From: Sphingomonadales bacterium
Lineage (GTDB): Bacteria > Pseudomonadota > Alphaproteobacteria > Sphingomonadales > Sphingomonadaceae
Direction of reading: 5' to 3'
Assembly: GCA_025360285.1 (NCBI GenBank)
Contig: JANYCM010000011.1
Span: 1-6,706, forward strand
DNA: 6,706 nucleotides
Shown here: piece after piece, positions 1 to 5,770 of the stretch
Layout of the letters: every line of letters begins with the position of its first letter
Position numbering within the stretch: position 1 is the stretch's first letter
The notes under the pieces: generated by a model
Seen by the model: only the letters and a program-made list of their open reading frames with translations
Database searches by the model: none
What the model was told of the DNA's origin: nothing
Program-made: the position numbers and the translations under genes

Positions 1-1
1 G

Positions 2-151
2 CTGCGCGGCCAGATGAGCCAGCGCGTCGCGGCGGTCGTCAATGCTGTGATTGCCATCGAAGCTGCCTCCATTGCCCCGCGTTTGTCCGGTATTCCGGGT
101 AATACTCCGAAAAAGCGGCAGGCACACCGTCAAAGTGCGCAGGCGGCTTAG
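2..151 (+). CDS. C-terminal fragment of an unidentified ORF, cut by the left edge
   Basis: An open frame runs from the left edge to a TAG at 149-151, giving 49 visible residues that begin LRGQMSQRVAAVVNAVIAIE. The first half is predicted helical and alanine/valine-rich with GC-rich third positions. The tail is basic and polar (NTPKKRQAHRQSAQAA) with weaker codon bias. An internal ATG at 14 could also start a 45-residue protein. The stop lies one base before the ATG of the ParB-like gene, a spacing typical of an operon. In Mu-like phages a Ner-type or other small DNA-binding protein often sits here, but I see no motif that confirms it. It could be a chance open frame. Confidence 0.45.
   Translation: MRGQMSQRVAAVVNAVIAIEAASIAPRLSGIPGNTPKKRQAHRQSAQAA
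141..146 (+). promoter_or_regulatory. Ribosome binding site for the ParB-like gene
   Basis: AGGCGG lies six bases upstream of the ATG at 153. It supports starting there rather than at the in-frame TTG at 51, whose extra 34 residues are arginine-rich and look non-coding. Confidence 0.5.
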
Positions 152-152
152 A

Positions 153-1094
153 ATGGCCCGGATTTCACATTCCGAGGGCACAAGCCCCGCCGCGACCGCC
201 GCCGATGCTGCATCCGGACGGTCCCCGGACCTTCACCCTGCCGAAATTGCAGTGGTGCTGATACCGCTCGATCTGATCGATGTGCCCGAGAGTCGGTTGC
301 GCAGCCTGAAGCTGGCGCAGGCCGATGCCATAGGCGCCGCCATCGTCGCCGATGGCCAATATGATCCGATCACAGTAGCGGCGGTCGGCGAACGCTTCCT
401 GCTCGTTGATGGCCTCCACCGGCTGGAAGGCTGCCGCCAGCATCAGGTGCACCTGATCGAGGCGCGGGTTGTGGCTGATGACCCGGCAGCGCGGCTGCGG
501 CAGGAAGTGCTGTCGGCCTGGGCGCGCGCCGATCATGACGTGTTCGATACCGCCGCCCAGGTTCAAGCGATCGCCGACCTATCGGGCGCCGATACCAGCC
601 TGAAGCGCGCCGGCGGTTGGCTGCCGGCCGATCAAAAATCGGTCGACGCCGAGGCTTGTGCCATGATGGCACAAGCCCTGCGCTGGGACGAAAAAACCGC
701 CGAAACGCTCGGCATCGGTCGGCGCAGCGTGTTCCGTTATCTGAAGGTGCTGCGGGCCTTTGACGCCGAGCAGGTCGTGCTGCTGCGCCACCTGCAACTT
801 GCCGACGAGCTGGTACCGCTGGAGCGGCTTTCGGCGCTCTCACCGCTTGGGCTGCTCAGGGCACTGGCCTATCTGGAAAACGGCAAGGCGACGACGATCG
901 CCGAGGCGATCGCGCTTGAAGCCGATGTCGCCACAGCCTCGCCCTTCATCAAAAAATCCGGCGCCTTCCTGACCTTCCTGCGAGCCAAAGCTACCGCCCG
1001 CGAGCGCGCCGATCTGATGCGCCAATTGAACGACGAATATCTGCCCGATGGGCGCCCTCGCGCCAAGTCAGCCGACGGGAAGAAAGCCGGCTGA
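153..1094 (+). CDS. ParB-like N-terminal domain protein with C-terminal HTH, upstream of the transposase
   Basis: A 313-residue cytoplasmic protein. Residues about 36-108 form a ParB/sulfiredoxin-type domain: an IPLDLIDVPE strand and turn, a helix ending at GQYDPITV (69-76), then the signature LVDGLHRLEG (84-93). Residues about 172-205 look like the ParB-type helix-turn-helix (KTAETLGIGRRSVFRYLKVL). The first 30 residues are low-complexity and poorly conserved in appearance. The box is GLHR, not the GERR-type CTP-binding motif of chromosomal ParB, so it belongs to the broader phage/plasmid ParB-like group. Genes of this kind occur upstream of the transposase in Mu-like phages of alphaproteobacteria, from general knowledge. 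It could regulate early transcription, organise phage DNA or act in partition; the sequence does not decide. The stop overlaps the next start (ATGA at 1092-1096). An 11-bp inverted repeat at 653-677 lies within this gene. Confidence 0.8.
   Translation: MARISHSEGTSPAATAADAASGRSPDLHPAEIAVVLIPLDLIDVPESRLRSLKLAQADAIGAAIVADGQYDPITVAAVGERFLLVDGLHRLEGCRQHQVHLIEARVVADDPAARLRQEVLSAWARADHDVFDTAAQVQAIADLSGADTSLKRAGGWLPADQKSVDAEACAMMAQALRWDEKTAETLGIGRRSVFRYLKVLRAFDAEQVVLLRHLQLADELVPLERLSALSPLGLLRALAYLENGKATTIAEAIALEADVATASPFIKKSGAFLTFLRAKATARERADLMRQLNDEYLPDGRPRAKSADGKKAG
653..677. repeat. Perfect 11-bp inverted repeat inside the ParB-like gene
   Basis: The left arm GGCTTGTGCCA (653-663) and right arm TGGCACAAGCC (667-677) are exact reverse complements, separated by the three bases TGA. 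A weaker 5-bp inverted repeat, CCGAT (628-632) and ATCGG (638-642) around an A-rich spacer, lies just upstream. The long dyad could be a protein-binding site such as an operator or a parS-like site for the protein encoded around it, or an RNA hairpin. In DNA its 3-base spacer suits a dimer-binding site; as RNA the loop is tight. The repeat itself is seen directly; its function is inference. Confidence 0.7.
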
Positions 1095-1555
1095 TGGGCA
1101 AGCGTCGTCCCTATGCGCCGCGCGGCCAGATGGCGTTCGATTTCGCCGCGCCGACGGCGCCGGCCGAGATCGGCGGGCTGGCCGGGCTGACGCGCTGGAT
1201 GACGGCGACCTGTGCCGTGATGCTGTCCGAAGACCCGCGCCAGCGCGACGATATCGCCGACCGCATGTCGGCACTGCTCGCCGAAAAAGTCACGGCGGCG
1301 ATGCTCAATGTCTACGCGGCGGCATCGCGCAGCGACCAGAACATCCCGGCGTCGCGTTTCTTCGCCCTGGTCGCGGTCACCGGCCGTTTCGACCTGCTCG
1401 ATCAGGCGCTCACGAAGGTCGGCGCGCGTGCGCTGCAGGGCGATGAGATGGCTACCGCCAAGCTCGGGCACCTTTACGCGCTGCGCGCCGAACTTGACGA
1501 ACAGATCAAGGAAGTCCGCCCGCTGGCGCGGCCCTTGCGCGGTGGCCGGCGCTGA
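1094..1555 (+). CDS. Conserved phage protein, possibly CII-like regulator
   Basis: A 153-residue soluble protein. After a basic N-terminus (MGKRRPYAPRGQ) the core at residues about 30-130 is all helical: a helix at 31-45, then DDIADRMSALLAEKVT (52-67), AAMLNVYAAASR (68-79), IPASRFFALVAVTGRFDLLDQA (84-105) and a charged helix AKLGHLYALRAELDEQIKEV (122-141) that could be a coiled coil. The order 'IAdrms-alLgekVt, ASRFfaLvavTgrfDLLD' is reminiscent of CII-type phage regulators, in which a diverged HTH is followed by a 'tgd...l' segment. The match is by eye and moderate. It overlaps the gene before and the transposase after through ATGA junctions, so all three are probably translated together. 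It may be an early regulator or transposase accessory; no catalytic motif is visible. Confidence 0.72.
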   Translation: MGKRRPYAPRGQMAFDFAAPTAPAEIGGLAGLTRWMTATCAVMLSEDPRQRDDIADRMSALLAEKVTAAMLNVYAAASRSDQNIPASRFFALVAVTGRFDLLDQALTKVGARALQGDEMATAKLGHLYALRAELDEQIKEVRPLARPLRGGRR

Positions 1556-3546
1556 TGCCCATGTCCATCGCCATCGCCCATCTGGCACCGGTCACCCCGG
1601 CCGCACTCGATGCCTGGTATTCGGCGTCCGATCTGGCCGAACAGGCGCTGCCCGGCGTGCCGCGCACAAAGCGCAAGGTGACGCTGCTCGCCAAGGAAGC
1701 CGGCTGGTCACGCGATCCGGCCAAGGTGCGCCAGGTCAAGGGCCTGGGCGGCACCACGAACGAATATCACGCCTCCCTGCTGCCGATGTCGGCGCAGAAG
1801 GAGCTGATGCGCCGAGCAGCGCTGGCCCCGCAGAATGTCGAACCGTCCACGGTTGTCGCGCTGCAGAGTCCGACCAATGCCGCCAAATGGGCGGCCTTCG
1901 AAGCGCTGCCGGCCGCGCGCAAGGCCGATGCAGCAAAGCGGCTGGCGGTCATCCAGGCGGTCGAGGCGCTGGTTTCGCTCGGCACCAACAAAACCCGCGC
2001 CATCCAGATCGTCGGCGACGAGCATGACGCTTCGCCCGCCACCATCAACCTGTGGTTCTCGCTGATCCGCGGCGTCGCGCCATGCGACCGGCTGGCGCAT
2101 CTGGCGCCGCAGACCAAGGGCGGCGGCCGCAAGGCCGAGATCGACGCGGATCTGTGGCAGCTCTATCGCTCCGACTGGCTGCGCTTCGAAAAACCGACGC
2201 ACGCCGCCTGCTACTGGCGGGTGCAGCGGGTGGCGGCATCGCGCGGTATCACGATCATCCCCAGCGCCAAGACATTCCAGCGCAAGCTGGAGGCCGAAAC
2301 CCCGCTGCACATCATCATCGCCTGCCGCGAAGGCCGCGAACGCGTCGGCCAGATCATCCCGGCGCAAATCCGCAGCGTCGCCAAGCTGCACGCCATGCAC
2401 ACCGTCAACATCGACGGCCATGTCTGGGACGTTTTCGTGCGCTTCCCCGATGGCGAAATCAAACGCCCGGTCATGGTCGGTATCCAGGACGTATTCAGCC
2501 GAAAACTGCTCGCCTGGCGCGTCGACAAATCCGAAAGCGCGGTGCTGACCCGGCTGGCCTTTGCCGACCTGTTCAAGAATTACGGGGTGCCGATCGGCTG
2601 CGTGCTCGATAACGGCCGCGCCTTTGCCTCCAAATGGATCACCGGCGGCGCCGAAACGCGTTTCCGTTTCAAAATCCGGCCTGACGATCCGCTTGGCCTG
2701 CTGCCTTCGCTCGGCATCGCCACCCATTGGGCAACGCCCTATCACGGCCAGGCCAAGCCGATCGAACGCTACTGGCGGATGATGTGCAACCGGATCGCCA
2801 CCGGGCCGGATTTTGCCGGCGCCTATACCGGCAATTCGCCGATGGCGAAGCCCGAAAATTACGGCAACAGCGCGATTCCGCTGGCCGATTTCGAACGCAT
2901 CATCGCCCGCGAAATCGCCGCGCTCAACGCCCTGCAGGGCCGCCGCACCGAAATGGCGAAAGGCGGCAGTTTCGACGATGTGTTCTCCGGCTCGCTCGCC
3001 GCCGGTGCCCCCGTCGGCCGCGCCAGCGAGCACCATATGCGCATCGCGCTGCTCGCCGCCGACCGGCTGTTCGCCGATCGCAAGACGGGCGCCATCAACT
3101 TCGCCGGCAATCGCTACTGGGCCGATGGCCTGGCCAAATATGCCGGCCAGCGCCTGACCATCCGCTTCGACCCTGACAATCTGCATTCCAGCGTCTTTGC
3201 CTATGATGCCGAAGACCGGCTGATCGGCGAATTGCCGGTGTGGGAAGCCACCGGCTTCCTCGATATCGCCGCCGCCAAGACGCACGCCAAACTGGTCGGC
3301 GACCATCGCAAAAAGGTGCGCGCCGCCGTCGATGCCGAGCATCTGCTCGATGCCGCCGATATCGCCCGCGCGCTGGCCGATCTGGGCAGTGATGATGTTC
3401 CCGAAATGTCGCCCCAGGTGCTGCGCCCGGTGCGCCCTGCGCGGCGCGGCGGCAGCGCGGCGGCGGCGGTCGCTGTCACCCCCGAAGTCACGGATTTCAA
3501 CGATCGGTTCCGGCGCGCGAGCGCGTCGCTGCGGCTGGTCGAATGA
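1555..3546 (+). CDS. A: Mu A-type DDE transposase
   Basis: At 663 residues this is about the size of phage Mu A. It catalyses cleavage of the phage ends and strand transfer in replicative transposition, as a tetramer on the end sites. The N-terminal Mu DNA-binding domain is visible at residues 20-78 (WYSASDLAEQALPG, then GGTTNEYHASLLP). A helical end-binding region follows at about 125-250. The RNase H-like core holds the presumed catalytic triad D287 (NIDGH), D352 (LDNGRA) and E404 (HGQAKPIERYWR), with spacings of 65 and 52 residues, close to those of MuA. A beta-barrel like the Mu transposase C-terminal domain follows at about 505-562 (INFAGNRYWADG). A basic helix, HAKLVGDHRKKVRAA (577-591), lies where MuA has its basic domain III segment. 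The start overlaps the previous stop (ATGA at 1553-1557); an ATG at 1561 is an alternative. The frame is intact with all three acidic residues present, so it is probably active. Confidence 0.97.
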   Translation: MPMSIAIAHLAPVTPAALDAWYSASDLAEQALPGVPRTKRKVTLLAKEAGWSRDPAKVRQVKGLGGTTNEYHASLLPMSAQKELMRRAALAPQNVEPSTVVALQSPTNAAKWAAFEALPAARKADAAKRLAVIQAVEALVSLGTNKTRAIQIVGDEHDASPATINLWFSLIRGVAPCDRLAHLAPQTKGGGRKAEIDADLWQLYRSDWLRFEKPTHAACYWRVQRVAASRGITIIPSAKTFQRKLEAETPLHIIIACREGRERVGQIIPAQIRSVAKLHAMHTVNIDGHVWDVFVRFPDGEIKRPVMVGIQDVFSRKLLAWRVDKSESAVLTRLAFADLFKNYGVPIGCVLDNGRAFASKWITGGAETRFRFKIRPDDPLGLLPSLGIATHWATPYHGQAKPIERYWRMMCNRIATGPDFAGAYTGNSPMAKPENYGNSAIPLADFERIIAREIAALNALQGRRTEMAKGGSFDDVFSGSLAAGAPVGRASEHHMRIALLAADRLFADRKTGAINFAGNRYWADGLAKYAGQRLTIRFDPDNLHSSVFAYDAEDRLIGELPVWEATGFLDIAAAKTHAKLVGDHRKKVRAAVDAEHLLDAADIARALADLGSDDVPEMSPQVLRPVRPARRGGSAAAAVAVTPEVTDFNDRFRRASASLRLVE

Positions 3547-3549
3547 AAA

Positions 3550-3582
3550 GGCGGCGCCGGGGCTGGAACCCCCGACGCCGCC
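3550..3582 (+). promoter_or_regulatory. Strong GC-rich hairpin just after the transposase stop
   Basis: GGCGGCG (3550-3556) pairs perfectly with CGCCGCC (3576-3582). After a single C/A mismatch, CGGGG (3558-3562) pairs with CCCCG (3570-3574) around the loop CTGGAAC. That makes twelve base pairs, preceded by AAAA and starting four bases after the TGA. No T run follows directly, so it is more likely an mRNA-stabilising, processing or attenuation element than a simple terminator. It separates A from B, the two genes whose products are needed in different amounts. Confidence 0.7.
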
Positions 3583-3589
3583 ACAACCC

Positions 3590-3610
3590 GCTCGGGTCAA
3601 CCGGGCTTTT
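3590..3610 (+). terminator. Possible weak intrinsic terminator or attenuator between A and B
   Basis: GCTCGG (3590-3595) can pair with CCGGGC (3601-3606), using one G-T wobble and a five-base loop, and is followed at once by TTTT (3607-3610). The stem is short and the T tract brief, so termination would be partial. A competing stem, ACCC (3586-3589) with GGGT (3594-3597), overlaps it, which allows alternative folds. It sits just before the MuB ribosome binding site. Confidence 0.4.
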
Positions 3611-3617
3611 GCGAAGC

Positions 3618-3622
3618 GAGGA
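3618..3622 (+). promoter_or_regulatory. Ribosome binding site for MuB
   Basis: GAGGA lies nine bases before the ATG at 3632. It decides that start: the same frame is open upstream to 3332, but that part overlaps the transposase and is a shadow. Confidence 0.65.
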
Positions 3623-3631
3623 TCGAATACC

Positions 3632-4618
3632 ATGGCAACACGACTTTACGATAGCCCCGGCACAGCCGAGATGACCGCCGCCGCGATCGAGGCGCGGATC
3701 GAGCAAGCGCGCGAGGCGCTGAAGCAATATCGCACCGATACCGGCCATAGCTGGGCCGATCTCGACAAGCTGATCGGCCGCGCCGGCGCGACGCTGTCGG
3801 CCTTCACCCTCAACAAATATCTCGGCGATAATCTCGGCGTCGCCGAACAGGTTGAGACGTTTTTCAAGGGCCTGGAAGGCCAGCGCGAAGTGCTCGCCGC
3901 CGCGCCGAAAGTGCCCGGCTTTCTCAACACCTCGTTCGCCGCCGACATGCTCGCCACACTGCGCTTCGCCCAGTCGGGCGAGATCGTCGCGATTTCGGCG
4001 GCGCCGGGCTGCGGAAAAAGCCTGACGGCAGCGCATTACATGACGCAAAGCGCCAATGTCTGGATGGCGACGATGGCGCCGACTTGCGCCCGCCTGCAGC
4101 CGATGCAGATTCAGGTGCTGCGCGCCATGGGCGAGGCCAGCCCCAAGGGTGCGCCGCAGCAGCTGTCGCAGCAGATCATGGCCAAGATGATCAATTCGAA
4201 CGGCCTGCTGATCATCGACGAATTTCACGAACTGTCCGATCCGGCGATCGAGGAAATCCGCAGCTGGCATGATGCCACCGGCATCGGCCTCGCCTTCGTC
4301 GGCGATTATCGCGTCATCAGCAGCATCGAAGGCCGCCGCGAACAGCGCAGCCGGGCGCAGATTTTCAGCCGCGTCACCAAGCGCCTCGTCCGCCACCAGG
4401 CGAGCGGCGCCGACGCCGATGTGCTGCTCGATGCCTGGAATGTGACCGACGAGGCAGCCCGCCGCTTTGCCCGCGCCGTCGCCGCCAAGCCCGGCGCGCT
4501 TCGATCGATGACCAAGATGCTGAAACTGGCGGCCTTTGTGTCCGCCACGCCCGGCGCCCTGACGCTGGATGATCTGCGCGGCGCGCGCGGCCAGCTCACC
4601 TCCACCCTCGAAGCCTGA
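3632..4618 (+). CDS. B: Mu B-type AAA ATPase, target-DNA activator of transposition
   Basis: A 328-residue protein, against about 312 for Mu B. In Mu, B forms ATP-dependent filaments on target DNA, delivers it to the transpososome, stimulates strand transfer and takes part in target immunity. Residues 20-75 form an N-terminal HTH-like region (ALKQYRTDTGHSWADLDKLI, then SAFTLNKYLGDNLGV). The Walker A loop is SAAPGCGKS at 122-130, with K129 and S130; the usual first glycine is replaced by alanine. Walker B is LLIIDEFHEL at 192-201 with D196 and E197. A sensor-like strand GLAFVGDYRV (219-228) and RAQIFSRVTKRL (241-252) complete the ATPase. Residues about 260-325 match the small helical Mu B C-terminal domain. 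It follows the transposase after an 85-base gap with hairpins, unlike the tight overlaps elsewhere, so its expression may be set separately. No defect is seen. Confidence 0.94.
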   Translation: MATRLYDSPGTAEMTAAAIEARIEQAREALKQYRTDTGHSWADLDKLIGRAGATLSAFTLNKYLGDNLGVAEQVETFFKGLEGQREVLAAAPKVPGFLNTSFAADMLATLRFAQSGEIVAISAAPGCGKSLTAAHYMTQSANVWMATMAPTCARLQPMQIQVLRAMGEASPKGAPQQLSQQIMAKMINSNGLLIIDEFHELSDPAIEEIRSWHDATGIGLAFVGDYRVISSIEGRREQRSRAQIFSRVTKRLVRHQASGADADVLLDAWNVTDEAARRFARAVAAKPGALRSMTKMLKLAAFVSATPGALTLDDLRGARGQLTSTLEA

Positions 4619-4623
4619 AGGGA
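4618..4623 (+). promoter_or_regulatory. Ribosome binding site for the small membrane peptide
   Basis: AAGGGA overlaps the end of the MuB stop codon. It is three bases from the ATG at 4627, which is too close, but nine bases from the ATG at 4633, so it favours the second start. Confidence 0.5.
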
Positions 4624-4632
4624 ACGATGATC

Positions 4633-4755
4633 ATGATCCCCAAATCCGAAAACCGTGTCGTCGCCGAATTGGTCGCCGGTTTCTTCGCCCTGGCGGCGAT
4701 CAGCTGCCTTGTCGCCGCCATCGTCCTGGCCCTCATTGCGCCGGTGTCGAAATGA
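4633..4755 (+). CDS. Small single-helix membrane protein
   Basis: A 40-residue peptide (42 if the ATG at 4627 is used), ending in TGA at 4753-4755. After a short charged head, MIPKSENRVVAEL, comes one hydrophobic stretch of about 25 residues running from LVAGFFALAA through LVAAIVLALIAPV, then SK at the C-terminus. This is a convincing inner-membrane helix. The gene starts 14 bases after MuB and its stop overlaps the next start (ATGA), which supports real translation. I do not recognise the family. It takes the position that the host-killing gene kil has in Mu, directly after B and before gam, but no sequence likeness to Kil is apparent. A lysis-accessory, superinfection-exclusion or toxic peptide role is possible. 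It is easy to miss in automatic annotation. Confidence 0.65.
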   Translation: MIPKSENRVVAELVAGFFALAAISCLVAAIVLALIAPVSK

Positions 4756-5027
4756 CGCCGGCGCAGACGATCGTGGCGGCCGCGACCGCCGATATCCTGA
4801 CCGCCTTCGACGTGATGGCGCGGCTCGCCGGTCCGGTGCTCGATGCCGACACGATGCGGGACCTGCGCCGCAGTGTCGAAACCAACCTCGTCGTGATCGA
4901 GCAGCAGCTGCTGCCCTACGAGCCTCGCACCCTGCCGGTGATGACGCTGGCCGATGTGGTGGCCAACGCCCACGCCCGTGCGGCGCCGAAGCCGGCACTG
5001 GCCGTGATTGCGGGAGGGCGGTCATGA
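4752..5027 (+). CDS. Hypothetical 91-residue helical protein
   Basis: The protein starts MTPAQTIVAAATADILTAFD and is 91 residues long. It is predicted mostly helical and acidic in the first two thirds: a helix at 3-25, another at 32-55 (DADTMRDLRRSVETNLVVIEQQ) and a third around 66-77 (LADVVANAHARA). A proline/alanine-rich tail ends VIAGGRS. There are no cysteines, no membrane segment and no recognisable motif. It overlaps the membrane peptide upstream and the winged-helix gene downstream by ATGA junctions. The in-frame region before 4752 overlaps MuB and is not part of it. No function is suggested beyond membership of the early operon. Confidence 0.7.
   Translation: MTPAQTIVAAATADILTAFDVMARLAGPVLDADTMRDLRRSVETNLVVIEQQLLPYEPRTLPVMTLADVVANAHARAAPKPALAVIAGGRS
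5012..5018 (+). promoter_or_regulatory. Ribosome binding site for the tandem winged-helix gene
   Basis: GGGAGGG lies five bases before the ATG at 5024, inside the end of the preceding gene. It is among the strongest sites in the window, so this gene can be translated well on its own as well as by coupling. Confidence 0.6.
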
Positions 5028-5770
5028 AGGCTGGATCGCAAATCGCGCGCGTGCTCGCGCTCCTGGTCGAAGCCAACGGCGAATTTGTGCCGACGGCGCG
5101 TATCGCAGAGCTGCTTGGCCTCACCAGCTATGACGCTGGCATCCGCGTTTCCACCCTTCGCAATGTCAGGCCTGATCTGACGATCGAGAATAAACGCGGC
5201 ATTGGCTATCGCCTGGTCGTGCCGGGGGCAGGCGAGCAGCTGCCTCCAGTAGAGCAGGGCAATGTGGTGGCCAATGCGGGCCCCGCGCCCGCTGTAAATG
5301 ACCTATCACCGGCCCATAAAAATCTGCTGGCGATGCTTGTCGAGGCCGATGGAGGCTTTGTGCGTGGTCGGGCACTGAGTGCCGGCTCGGGCATCCCGGT
5401 GCCCTACCTGACGAATTCCTTTCGGAAATTGGGCACCGCCCGCCCTGATCTGGTCATCGAAGGCAAGAGAGGCAGCGGCTATCGCATCGCCTTCCCCGGT
5501 GTGGCGCTTCGCGAGGGTGAGCCGACGATCAAGCGCGGGTTCGTCGCCCCGCTCCACCACCGCATGGCCGCCAACAAGGCGATCCTTGATTTGCTGCCAG
5601 CCAAGACGGCGGAAATGGTCAAGACCATCGCGGCCGAAGCCGGCGAGGATGTCGATGCCATGCTGCATCGCCTGATCTCCTATGGCGTGGAGGTGCACAA
5701 CGGCCTGAGGGCAGCGGGTGAAAACCCCGTCGGCCTGCGGGCGGTGACGCGCCAGCAGGTGGCGGCATGA
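5024..5770 (+). CDS. Tandem winged-helix DNA-binding protein
   Basis: A 248-residue soluble protein with three parts. Residues 8-67 and 99-158 are two copies of one winged-helix fold. Both have a first helix with L-A-x-L-V-E-A-x-G-x-F-V, and both end in a wing RPDLxIExKRGxGYR, which resembles the C-terminal hairpin of OmpR/PhoB-type DNA-binding domains. A proline-rich linker (68-95) joins them. Residues 183-232 form a helical tail (AILDLLPAKTAEMVKTIAAE, then DVDAMLHRLISYGVEVHNGL) that may mediate oligomerisation. There is no receiver or sensor domain, so it is not a two-component regulator. It probably binds DNA as a transcription regulator or architectural protein of the phage early region. 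Third codon positions are less GC-biased here than in the flanking genes, hinting at separate acquisition. The family is not one I can name. Confidence 0.78.
   Translation: MKAGSQIARVLALLVEANGEFVPTARIAELLGLTSYDAGIRVSTLRNVRPDLTIENKRGIGYRLVVPGAGEQLPPVEQGNVVANAGPAPAVNDLSPAHKNLLAMLVEADGGFVRGRALSAGSGIPVPYLTNSFRKLGTARPDLVIEGKRGSGYRIAFPGVALREGEPTIKRGFVAPLHHRMAANKAILDLLPAKTAEMVKTIAAEAGEDVDAMLHRLISYGVEVHNGLRAAGENPVGLRAVTRQQVAA
5045..5497 (+). repeat. Internal duplication of a winged-helix domain
   Basis: Residues 11-67 align with 102-158 of the protein without gaps at a constant offset of 91 residues (273 bases). By hand count 24 of 57 positions are identical. The first helix and the wing carry nearly all the identities. 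The middle, where the recognition helix should lie (about 36-46 and 127-137), is diverged. The DNA copies are also clearly diverged, so the duplication is old. Confidence 0.8.

Noticed and set aside
51..152. N-terminal extension of the ParB-like gene from a TTG
   Set aside because: The extra residues are arginine-rich, overlap the frame ending at 151, and the ATG at 153 has a ribosome binding site.
869..1588. A 239-codon minus-strand frame across the first two genes
   Set aside because: It runs over two well-supported plus-strand genes and their overlap, with arginine-rich shadow composition.
3332..3631. N-terminal extension of MuB into the transposase
   Set aside because: It overlaps 215 bases of the transposase in another frame and crosses the hairpin; the ATG at 3632 has a GAGGA site and gives the usual MuB length.
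1708..3633. A 641-codon open frame on the minus strand opposite the transposase
   Set aside because: It is the antisense shadow of a GC-rich gene. The plus strand shows a complete transposase with catalytic residues, and the minus product has low-complexity, motif-free sequence.
4306..5124. A 272-codon minus-strand frame over the end of MuB and the next genes
   Set aside because: Serine/arginine/proline-rich shadow sequence opposite several ATGA-coupled genes.
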